From NCBI GenBank assembly GCA_017503105.1, contig JAFVTS010000028.1:124001-188000 (forward strand): a stretch of DNA of 64,000 nt, in the 5' to 3' direction. The notes below the pieces were generated by a model. It saw only the letters and a program-made list of their open reading frames with translations, searched no databases and had not been told where the DNA came from. Of this stretch, positions 1-8,656 are shown one piece after another (position 1 is the stretch's first letter; the number at the start of each line of letters is the position of its first letter). The position numbers were made by a program, and so were the translations under genes. The stretch is from Clostridia bacterium (GTDB taxonomy: Bacteria; Bacillota; Clostridia; Oscillospirales; CAG-272).

Positions 1-167
<167 letters not shown>

Positions 168-192
168 TACGGCAGAGAAAGGATAAGAATAA

Positions 193-1599
<1,407 letters not shown>

Positions 1600-1608
1600 G
1601 GTGCCGAG

Positions 1609-2007
1609 ATGAGAGAATTTCATCTTAAAATAGCAACGCCCGACGGGACCGAATACGACGGTCCTGCGGAAAGTCTTCTTATAAAGACGACGGACGGTGA
1701 CGTTGAAATACTCGCAGGACACACGGACCTTCTTGCAAGCGTTGCGACGGGTCGCGTTCGTATACTTCACGCAGGCGCACAGAGATTCGCGTCCGCTTCG
1801 GGCGGATTTATCTCCGTTTCGAAAGAAGGAGTTTCGCTCGTCACCACGACCTTTGAATTTGCCGACGAAATAGACGTCAAGCGCGCCGAGGCGGCAAAGG
1901 AAAGAGCCGAGGAGCTGTTAAGGCAAGCAAAGAGCGACGCCGAGATCGGAGCCGCGCAGGCGAAACTTTCAAGAGCGCTGAACAGGATAAAGGTTTCAAG
2001 TCTATAA
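1609..2007 (+). CDS. atpC: ATP synthase F1 epsilon subunit
   Basis: Small rotor-stalk subunit that links the gamma shaft to the c ring and can inhibit ATP hydrolysis. The protein has 132 residues. It shows the usual N-terminal beta-sandwich (FHLKIATPDGTEYDGPAE, GDVEILAGHTDLLA) and a C-terminal two-helix segment rich in Ala, Glu and Arg (about 88-132). It starts 9 bases after atpD, with GAGGTGCCGAG upstream acting as ribosome binding site. It is the last gene of the operon and an intrinsic terminator follows directly. Confidence 0.95.
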   Translation: MREFHLKIATPDGTEYDGPAESLLIKTTDGDVEILAGHTDLLASVATGRVRILHAGAQRFASASGGFISVSKEGVSLVTTTFEFADEIDVKRAEAAKERAEELLRQAKSDAEIGAAQAKLSRALNRIKVSSL

Positions 2008-2017
2008 AAGATCACGT

Positions 2018-2056
2018 CGCAGAGGCGAAAAAATTTGCCTCTGCGCCATTTTTTTG
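2018..2056 (+). terminator. Intrinsic terminator of the atp operon
   Basis: A nine-base stem (CGCAGAGGC at 2018-2026 with GCCTCTGCG at 2037-2045) is followed by CCATTTTTTT. It lies 11 bases after the atpC stop, where an operon end is expected. Confidence 0.9.
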
Positions 2057-2075
2057 AAATTTCCGACAAATCCAC

Positions 2076-2104
2076 TTGATTTATACGGTTATTTATGATA
2101 AAAT
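2076..2104 (+). promoter_or_regulatory. Sigma-A-type promoter for the gamma-lyase-like gene and thiN
   Basis: TTGATT (2076-2081), a 17-base spacer, then TAAAAT (2099-2104). It sits just after the atp terminator and 36 bases before the ATG at 2140. The same TTATGATAAAATGAT context occurs in the promoter at 25441-25469. Confidence 0.7.
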
Positions 2105-2139
2105 GATTGTCGCGAGATAAAGGAAAAAGAGGATATAAA

Positions 2140-3405
2140 ATGTATTACGGATATAAAATAAGCGACGAAACGGCGGCGCTTGCAAAAATAGCGGAGGCTG
2201 ACTGTCGCCCCGTATTTGACAAAATAGAAGAAAACGCCCTGCTCTGCTCGGGCAAGATACTCACAGCCTTTCAAGAGGCAAGGGTGAGCACGGCTGATTT
2301 CATTGAGATCACAGGCTACGGATATACAGATTCGGGAAGAGATAAGCTCGAAGAAATATACGCGCGCGTTTTCGGCGCGGAGGACGCTCTCGTGCGCCCG
2401 CAGCTTATGTCGGGCACTCACGCTCTTGCCGTAACGCTCGGCGGTCTTCTTAAGCACGGCGAGACTCTCGTGTACATATCGGGCGAGCCGTACGATACCC
2501 TTAAGAGCGTTATCGGAACGGCGGGAGAGAGCAGAAATTCGCTCATAAAATGCGGCGTCAAGTACGAGGAGATAGACCTCGTCAATGACGATTTCGATAT
2601 AGAAGCTATAAAGGCGCGCTTGTCGAAGGGCGACGTAAGAGTTGCCGCAATACAGAGAAGCCGCGGTTACTCACAAAGAAAAAGCCTTACGATAGACAAG
2701 ATCGAGCGCGCGATAAAGGCGGTCAAGGAGGTCAGCCCGAGCACCGTTGTAATGGTCGATAACTGCTACGGCGAATTTACCGAGGACAGAGAGCCGACAG
2801 ACGTCGGAGCTGACGTTTTCGTCGGGTCGATGATGAAAAATCTCGGCGCGGGCTTCGCCGTTAGCGGCGCTTACTGCGTCGGCACTCACGAGGCTATCGA
2901 GGATATAGCCGAGCGATTCTCCGCGCCCTGCGTCGGAAAGGAGCTCGGAGCGAACTTCAACCAGCTCGCGTCCTTCTACAAGGGCTTCTTTATGGCGCCT
3001 GCCGCGGTGGCGTCAACACTAAAATCTATGGTCTTTGCGGCAAGAATGCTTGAGCTTTCGGGATTTTCGGACGTGTCGCCGCGATTTGATGAAAAGAGAA
3101 CGGACATAGTTCAGACGATGGATCTTCACTCCGCAGAGAAGCTTATAAAATTCTGCAAGGGAATACAGATGGGCTCACCCGTTGAGTCGTACTGCATCCC
3201 CGAGCCGGGGGAAATGCCGGGATACCCTCATCCCGAGATAATGGCGGCAGGCACGTTCATAACGGGAGCGACGAACGAGCTTTCGTGTGACGGTCCTCTC
3301 ACCCCGCCATACACCGCCTATATGCAAGGCGGACTGACCTATGAATACGGTAAGCTCGGCGTTATGCGCGCGATAGACGAAATGTTTGACAGAGGTATTT
3401 CTTAA
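2140..3405 (+). CDS. Methionine gamma-lyase-like PLP enzyme (YnbB / 'aluminum resistance' family)
   Basis: Fold-type I PLP enzyme of the Met_gamma_lyase family (PF06838 type) found next to housekeeping genes in Firmicutes; its physiological substrate is not settled. The sequence shows GYGYTDSGRDKLEEIYA, LVRPQLMSGTHALAVTL (cofactor-site entry), MVDNCYGEF (PLP-ring Asp) and GSMMKNLGAG, whose Lys is the likely Schiff-base residue. I take the ATG at 2140 (AGGAAAAAGAGGATATAAA just upstream) and not the in-frame TTG at 2107, which would overlap the promoter. About 421 residues. It overlaps thiN by one base (TAATG), so the two are translationally coupled. Confidence 0.88.
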   Translation: MYYGYKISDETAALAKIAEADCRPVFDKIEENALLCSGKILTAFQEARVSTADFIEITGYGYTDSGRDKLEEIYARVFGAEDALVRPQLMSGTHALAVTLGGLLKHGETLVYISGEPYDTLKSVIGTAGESRNSLIKCGVKYEEIDLVNDDFDIEAIKARLSKGDVRVAAIQRSRGYSQRKSLTIDKIERAIKAVKEVSPSTVVMVDNCYGEFTEDREPTDVGADVFVGSMMKNLGAGFAVSGAYCVGTHEAIEDIAERFSAPCVGKELGANFNQLASFYKGFFMAPAAVASTLKSMVFAARMLELSGFSDVSPRFDEKRTDIVQTMDLHSAEKLIKFCKGIQMGSPVESYCIPEPGEMPGYPHPEIMAAGTFITGATNELSCDGPLTPPYTAYMQGGLTYEYGKLGVMRAIDEMFDRGIS

Positions 3406-4037
3406 TGGGTATATGTTATATCGTCGGAGCGGGTGTCTTTGAAGTCCCCTTCTCGCCGAAAAAAGACGACCTCGTAATAGCTGCAGACGGTGGGTTCGCG
3501 CATCTTCAAAGGCACGGGATAAGGTGTGATCTTCTTCTTGGAGATTTCGACTCAATAGACTCGCTGCCGAAAGACGTCGAAAGAATGACCTACCCCGTCG
3601 AAAAGGATTTTACCGACACGGCTCTGGCTCTTTACGAAGGCGAGCGACGCGGATACAAGGATTTCGTCATTCTCGGCGGCACGGGAGGAAGAGAAGACCA
3701 CACTTTTGCAAACTATTGTTTACTTTCCGAAGCGATAGAACGCGGTATCAGAGCCAAAATAGTTTCGAAAAACAATACGGCGTTTATGATAAAAGACGAA
3801 AAAGCCCTCGTAAAATGTGACACGGGGTGCCACTTCTCGGCATTCGCCTTCGGCGGCACAGCTCACGGGGTCAGCATAAGAGGGCTTTACTACGAAGCAG
3901 AAAACATCGACCTTTCGCCTTCTTGTCACCTTACTGTGTCGAACATATTCAAGGAGAGTGCCGCAGAGGTCAGCGTAAGAGAAGGAGCGCTTCTCGTCAT
4001 CGTTGAATCGCACACAGCCGAAATAGAATTTGCTTGA
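3405..4037 (+). CDS. thiN: Thiamine pyrophosphokinase
   Basis: Transfers pyrophosphate from ATP to thiamine to give thiamine diphosphate in the cytoplasm. The 210-residue protein has the family signatures in order: VIAADGGFAHL, CDLLLGDFDS, EKDFTDTALAL and VILGGTGGREDH, then a C-terminal beta-sandwich thiamine-binding domain (about 135-210) with the HLTVSN element. It overlaps the upstream PLP-enzyme stop by one base. Function fits with the TPP-riboswitch-controlled thiamine importer ThiT 3.6 kb downstream, together forming a thiamine salvage route. Confidence 0.93.
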   Translation: MGICYIVGAGVFEVPFSPKKDDLVIAADGGFAHLQRHGIRCDLLLGDFDSIDSLPKDVERMTYPVEKDFTDTALALYEGERRGYKDFVILGGTGGREDHTFANYCLLSEAIERGIRAKIVSKNNTAFMIKDEKALVKCDTGCHFSAFAFGGTAHGVSIRGLYYEAENIDLSPSCHLTVSNIFKESAAEVSVREGALLVIVESHTAEIEFA

Positions 4038-4119
4038 TATTTCAAAACGGATTTTCACCCGAAGCGGCTTTATACAATATTGTCAAGGTGCTTTTTAGAA
4101 AGCAAAAGCGAGGAAAAGT

Positions 4120-6210
4120 ATGACAGATCAAGACGTTTGTAAATACGTTGACGTTTTTTACGGCAACGGTGAGACCGACCGTTTTTTTGAAGACGGCTTG
4201 GCTTCAAAATGGTTCTACATCAAGGCTCTTTGCGGAAACACGACTCCTCACGCGGTGCTTCCGTTTGGAAAAATGTCCGTCGGAGCATACAGCGGAGCTT
4301 ATTCTTCGGGATACGGAACGCATTTGCCAAACAGCTGCGGCGGAATAAGAAAGCTTTCCGACACGCCCGTTGCAAAAGGCTTTTCGCACTTACATCAATC
4401 GGGCACGGGAGCGATGCGTTATTATTATAATTACGCAGTTACCGCGCCTTTTTACGGCGACGACTTAACGCTGATTCATCAAAACGAGGCGTTAAAGGAA
4501 GAAGACGCGCGTCCCGGGTACTATAAAGCCAAAATCAGAGACGTTTTATGCGAATTGACCGTTGATAAAGAGGTTGCGCTCCACCGTTACACCTTTGAAA
4601 AAAGCGGCGGCAGAATAGCAATAGATTTTTCCAACGACGGTCTTGAAAAGTCCTTCGGAGTCAATCACTCATCCCTCGTTAAAAATGCCGAGATAAAAAT
4701 CGTTTCCGATAATTCCGTCTCTTTTTCGGGAGAATTTTCGGGCGTTCGGCTCTATTTTCACGTCAAAGCCGAATGCGTGGGGTCGAGCGTAAAATTATTT
4801 TCCAAAGATAAGATATTAAATGAAACGACCAAAGCGGAATACGAAGCCCCCTTTGGAGCGGTTTTTGATTTTGAAGGCAACAGCGTTCTTTTAAGGGTGG
4901 GCTATTCCACGCTTTGTGCCGAGACGGCAATGGCGGCTGTGAACGAAAGCACGAATTCTTTTGAAGAGGCGGAAAAAGAAGCCTACCATATATGGAACGA
5001 GCATCTCGGCGGCTTTGAAATAAGCACGCCGAGCGACGAGCTTAAGCAAAAGTTTTATTCTTGCCTTTATCACTCCATCATAAAGCCGTGCGATATGACG
5101 GGCGAGGAGGTTTTGGGCGTTCGCGGTGATACGGTCACCGATTTTGCAACTTTTTGGGATCAATATAAAACGGTGCTTCCTTTAATTTATATGTGCTATC
5201 CCAAAATGGGAGAAAGGATTGCGAAAGCAATTGTCAATATAAGCAGAACCCTAAATAAAATCCCTTGCAGCTTCGGTCTTTCAAGCGTATTTCCGTGTGA
5301 AGAACAGGCGAAAATGCTAGGTATTTACGCGCTTTGCGATGCTTTTCATTTCGGATACGAATGCATCACGCCGAAAATCATTGAGGAATGCACCGAGCGC
5401 GAGCTTTCACGCGACGATTATAAAGGTTTTTTAGATAGCGGCATCTTCGAGCGTTATACGCACATCCTCGACGTAGCGGACGCTTGTGCCGACGTCGCCG
5501 AAATTGCGGAAAACGAAGATTTTAAAGATGAGCTTCTTAAAATTTCGGAGTGTTGGAAAAACGCTTATTCAAAGGACGGCTTAATGTCCGAGGACTCCGA
5601 GTATTATGAGGGAGACCGTTATACTTATTCCTTCCGCATTCAAAGAAATATGGAAGAAAGAGTTGCGCTTTGCGGCGGCAAAGCGAGATTTGCGTCAATG
5701 CTTGACAGCTTTTTCGGCTTTAGGGGCGACAGCGTGAAGCAGTTTAACTACGTCGATGCGCTCGCGGACATAAAGAAAAGTCGCCATCACAGATTTGAGG
5801 GCTTCAACAACGAATGCGATATGGAAGCACCTTATGCGTATATTTACGCAGACCGGCACGACAAGCTTTGCGAAATTCTGCACGAGTGCGTCAACCGCTC
5901 GTTCGGCTTGGGTAAAAGCGCCCTTCCCGGCAACAACGACTCGGGAGGGCTGACGTCCGCCTTCATATGGAATGCGCTCGGTCTTTTCCCCGTTAGTGGA
6001 AGCGGCGAATTTCTTATCGGTTCTCCGCAAATAGAGGGCGCAAAAATAAGCCTTCGCGGCGGCAAGGTGCTGGAAATTAAAGTACACCGACAAGCAAAGG
6101 AACAAATCTACGTTGACAGAGTAACGTGGAGGTGCAAAGCGATAGATAATTATCGAATTTCCGTCTCCGAGCTGATGGGCGGCGGAGAGCTGTGTTTTTA
6201 TATGAAATAA
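4120..6210 (+). CDS. GH92-family alpha-mannosidase-like glycosidase
   Basis: A 696-residue protein resembling glycoside hydrolase family 92, Ca-dependent exo-alpha-mannosidases that trim N-glycan-type mannose. Family-like blocks are GNTTPHAVLPFGKMSV near the start, KGFSHLHQSGTGA (about 88-100), FWDQYKTVLPLIYM (about 345-358), FNNECDMEAPYAYIYADR and the C-terminal PGNNDSGGLTSAFIWNALGL (about 603-622), the counterpart of the GNDDxGxxSAW block. It is near the lower end of the family's size range. No signal peptide is visible, so it probably acts in the cytoplasm on imported oligosaccharide. GAGGAAAAGT precedes the ATG. The SGNH esterase starts 25 bases later and is likely co-transcribed. Linkage specificity is unknown. 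Confidence 0.82.
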   Translation: MTDQDVCKYVDVFYGNGETDRFFEDGLASKWFYIKALCGNTTPHAVLPFGKMSVGAYSGAYSSGYGTHLPNSCGGIRKLSDTPVAKGFSHLHQSGTGAMRYYYNYAVTAPFYGDDLTLIHQNEALKEEDARPGYYKAKIRDVLCELTVDKEVALHRYTFEKSGGRIAIDFSNDGLEKSFGVNHSSLVKNAEIKIVSDNSVSFSGEFSGVRLYFHVKAECVGSSVKLFSKDKILNETTKAEYEAPFGAVFDFEGNSVLLRVGYSTLCAETAMAAVNESTNSFEEAEKEAYHIWNEHLGGFEISTPSDELKQKFYSCLYHSIIKPCDMTGEEVLGVRGDTVTDFATFWDQYKTVLPLIYMCYPKMGERIAKAIVNISRTLNKIPCSFGLSSVFPCEEQAKMLGIYALCDAFHFGYECITPKIIEECTERELSRDDYKGFLDSGIFERYTHILDVADACADVAEIAENEDFKDELLKISECWKNAYSKDGLMSEDSEYYEGDRYTYSFRIQRNMEERVALCGGKARFASMLDSFFGFRGDSVKQFNYVDALADIKKSRHHRFEGFNNECDMEAPYAYIYADRHDKLCEILHECVNRSFGLGKSALPGNNDSGGLTSAFIWNALGLFPVSGSGEFLIGSPQIEGAKISLRGGKVLEIKVHRQAKEQIYVDRVTWRCKAIDNYRISVSELMGGGELCFYMK

Positions 6211-6235
6211 AAGACGAACAAAAGGAGTCACGCAA

Positions 6236-7333
6236 ATGGAGTCATATATTAAGCTTGGGAACGATCAAGTAAGCAAAACCGCAGACGGAAGCGAGGTCGT
6301 TTGGTGCGACGTAAGGAACGCGCCCTTTGAGCTTCACGGCTTTTGCGATTCTGACGACGATCTGCATTTTCGTCGAGTGCCGAGCAGCATCGCGGAGGTG
6401 ACAAGCCCGAGCGTGGCTACTCTTTCGAAGGAAACGGCGGGCGGGCGCGTTCGATTTTCGACGAATTCTCCCTACATTGCCATCAGAGTGAAATTTCGCA
6501 CCGTCGTCCGCACCCACAACCTCGCGTTGATTTCCGCGGCGGGCTTTGACCTCTACGTTGACGGCGAATACGGAAGCCGTTACGTCAAGACGTTCTGTAT
6601 GCCTGCAAATATGCTTGATTCGTACGAGCAAATTATAAAGCTTGACGGAGATTTTTTGCGTTCATACACAGTAAACTTTCCCGTTCATTCGGTCGTTGAA
6701 TCCGTCGAGCTTGGCTTTAAGCCCGACTCTTGCTTGGGCGGCTCCTTGAAGCCGTATAAAGATATAGAACCAATAGTATTCTACGGCTCGTCGATAGTTC
6801 ACGGAATCGCCGCATCTCGCCCCGGCAATATATATCCCGCTTTGATTTCAAGAAATCTCGGCGTTGATTTTAAAAATCTCGGTTTTTCGGGCGCGGCAAA
6901 GGGTGAAAAAGAAATTGCCGAATGGATAGCGTCCTTGCCGATGAGCGTTTTCGTTTTCGATTACGATCACAACGCGCCGACTTTAGAGCATCTTGAATCC
7001 ACGCATCACAGTTTTTACGAAATAATACGCAAAAAAAATCCCGAGCTGCCCTTCATTATGGTCACGCGCCCCGACTACGGCAGTAATATTCACGCCCAAA
7101 GAGCAACCCTTGCCCGACGAGATATTATAATGTCGTCTTATCTTAAAGCGCGCGAGAGCGGAGATAAAAACGTTTATTTTGTAGATGGACTTGCGTTCAA
7201 CCTCGTGCCAAGCAGTCACGATCTCTCGGTGGATTCCTGTCATCCGAATGACGCGGGCTTTATGCGAATGTCCGACAGCATCGGAGCGGTAATAAAGCAT
7301 ATTCTCGAAATAAGATCCGAGATCAACGTTTAA
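6236..7333 (+). CDS. SGNH-hydrolase-type esterase with N-terminal GxDLY domain
   Basis: A 365-residue protein in two parts. Residues about 40-165 form a beta-sandwich ending AGFDLYVDGEYG, the GxDLY signature (PF14607 type). Residues about 175-360 are an SGNH/GDSL-like hydrolase (PF14606 type) with YGSSIVHG (nucleophile Ser), NLGFSGAAKGE, VFDYDHNAP and DSCHPNDAG (Asp/His). Such proteins are usually carbohydrate or acyl esterases. There is no signal peptide. It follows the GH92 gene by 25 bases with AAAGGAGTCACGCAA as ribosome binding site, suggesting it removes acyl groups from the same glycan. Substrate is inferred only from context. Confidence 0.82.
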   Translation: MESYIKLGNDQVSKTADGSEVVWCDVRNAPFELHGFCDSDDDLHFRRVPSSIAEVTSPSVATLSKETAGGRVRFSTNSPYIAIRVKFRTVVRTHNLALISAAGFDLYVDGEYGSRYVKTFCMPANMLDSYEQIIKLDGDFLRSYTVNFPVHSVVESVELGFKPDSCLGGSLKPYKDIEPIVFYGSSIVHGIAASRPGNIYPALISRNLGVDFKNLGFSGAAKGEKEIAEWIASLPMSVFVFDYDHNAPTLEHLESTHHSFYEIIRKKNPELPFIMVTRPDYGSNIHAQRATLARRDIIMSSYLKARESGDKNVYFVDGLAFNLVPSSHDLSVDSCHPNDAGFMRMSDSIGAVIKHILEIRSEINV

Positions 7334-7411
7334 ATTTTCGCGCCGAATATTTTTCGATTGATAAAACAGCGCACCGCGAACGTCAATTTTTGCAAAAATA
7401 CAAAAAAGCTC

Positions 7412-7440
7412 TTGACAAGCGATAAAATATTTGCTATAAT
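7412..7440 (+). promoter_or_regulatory. Consensus promoter driving the TPP riboswitch and thiT
   Basis: A perfect TTGACA (7412-7417), a 17-base spacer and a perfect TATAAT (7435-7440) with an extended -10 TG (TGCTATAAT). The aptamer begins about 22 bases further on. This is among the strongest promoters in the window, fitting a transcript controlled mainly by premature termination. Confidence 0.93.
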
Positions 7441-7462
7441 TACAATCACCGAACAGAATACA

Positions 7463-7541
7463 CATCAGGGGTGCCCATATTGGCTGAGACGGTTTTTGCC
7501 GAACCCTTTAACCTGATACGGATAATGCCGGCGTAGGGAGA
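7463..7541 (+). promoter_or_regulatory. TPP riboswitch (THI element)
   Basis: The conserved THI-box blocks are present in order: CATCAGGGGTGCCC, GGCTGAGA, then ACCCTTTAACCTGAT, GGATAATGCCGGCGTAGGGA. The element folds around thiamine diphosphate and normally turns expression off. It is followed by an intrinsic terminator (7563-7600) and then thiT, so control is very likely by transcription termination. Confidence 0.97.
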
Positions 7542-7562
7542 TTTGATATTGCCTTTAAATTC

Positions 7563-7600
7563 TACCGCACGGATGTTTATTCCTGTGCGGTAATTTTATT
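7563..7600 (+). terminator. Riboswitch expression-platform terminator
   Basis: TACCGCAC (7563-7570) pairs with GTGCGGTA (7585-7592), extended inward by GGA/TCC, and is followed by ATTTTATTT. It lies between the TPP aptamer and the thiT ribosome binding site AAAGGAGGT. Confidence 0.88.
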
Positions 7601-7619
7601 TAAAGGAGGTTTCATCGGA

Positions 7620-8447
7620 GTGATGCAAACCAAATCAAAAAGAGGACTCACGGTCCTCACAGAATGCAGCATTATGATCGCTCTTGCGACCGTGCTCAGC
7701 GTCATAAAACTTTTAGATCTCCCTTACGGGGGCTCGATAACGGTCGCGTCGATGCTGCCAATAGTTATTATTGCCCAGCGCCACGGCACGGCAATAGGAC
7801 TTGCTTCCGCTACTGCGGCGGCGGTTTTACAGCTCTTGCTCGGTCTTAACACCCTCTCGTACGTTACTACTTGGTATTCCGTCGTGGCCGTTATTTTTCT
7901 TGACTACGTGATCGCGTTTGCGGTCTTCGGTCTTTCGGGTGTTTTCAAGAACAAAATAAGCAATCAAGCTCTCTCAATGTTCACGGGCGCGCTCTTTGCA
8001 AGTATTCTTCGCTACGTATGCCACGTAATTTCGGGCGCAACCGTTTGGGCAGGTCTTTCCATTCCCGACAGTGCGGCTCTTATATACTCCGTCGGATATA
8101 ACGCAACGTATATGATCCCCGAGAGCGTGGTTCTGCTCCTCGCGGCTCTGTACGTCGGCTCGTCAATAGACTTTACGAAGCGTATCCCCGCGCCTATCGC
8201 GCGTGAAAAACTCAACACGGGTGCCACGGTACTTACTCTTCTGACGGGCTTTATTGCCCTTGGAGCTCTTGCCGCCGACACGGCTCTCGTTTTCTCGAAG
8301 CTTCAAAGCGCAGATACGGGAGATTTTATGATCTCGGGTCTTGCGGACGTAAACTGGACTGCCGTGTTGATAATAACTCTTGCGGCAGCAGCGGTTTGCG
8401 CAGCTCTGTTCTTTGCGTCGAGAGCGGTTCAAAGAAAGCAGCGATAA
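7620..8447 (+). CDS. thiT: ECF-type thiamine transporter substrate-binding component ThiT
   Basis: S component that binds thiamine in the membrane and works with the shared ECF energizing module (not in the window). Family marks are SIMIALATVLS in TM1, the YGGSITVASMLPI thiamine loop (about 36-48), WYSVVAVIFLDYVIAF and RYVCHVISGATVWA (about 135-148). The protein has 275 residues, clearly longer than the roughly 190-residue family norm. The extra C-terminal part (about 195-275) carries two more predicted membrane segments and an Arg/Lys-rich tail. The start may be GTG 7620 or ATG 7623; AAAGGAGGT at 7602-7610 suits either. It is controlled by the TPP riboswitch immediately upstream. Confidence 0.93.
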   Translation: MMQTKSKRGLTVLTECSIMIALATVLSVIKLLDLPYGGSITVASMLPIVIIAQRHGTAIGLASATAAAVLQLLLGLNTLSYVTTWYSVVAVIFLDYVIAFAVFGLSGVFKNKISNQALSMFTGALFASILRYVCHVISGATVWAGLSIPDSAALIYSVGYNATYMIPESVVLLLAALYVGSSIDFTKRIPAPIAREKLNTGATVLTLLTGFIALGALAADTALVFSKLQSADTGDFMISGLADVNWTAVLIITLAAAAVCAALFFASRAVQRKQR

Positions 8448-8480
8448 TTTTTACGGCAATATCATAAATCAGCCTTTTTT

Positions 8481-8509
8481 CCGAGCCTGTTGCAGGCTCG
8501 GATTTTTTT
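8481..8509 (+). terminator. Intrinsic terminator after thiT
   Basis: A perfect nine-base stem, CCGAGCCTG (8481-8489) and CAGGCTCGG (8493-8501), with a TTG loop and the T-run ATTTTTTTA. Confidence 0.95.
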
Positions 8510-8587
8510 ATGAGTTCAAGCACTTTCCGAAGGGTGCTCTTGTTATGATTTCGGTAAAATCAGATGACGTCTGTTATGATTTTCGTA

Positions 8588-8617
8588 TTGACTAAAAGGG
8601 ATGGTTTATGTTATAAT
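8588..8617 (+). promoter_or_regulatory. Promoter for the GH36 gene
   Basis: TTGACT (8588-8593), an 18-base spacer and TATAAT (8612-8617), 39 bases before the ATG. AAAGGAG (8643-8649) serves as ribosome binding site. The gene appears to be a single-gene transcript. Confidence 0.8.
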
Positions 8618-8656
8618 TATTCTAAAATAATCAACGTAAAATAAAGGAGTTTTTCT

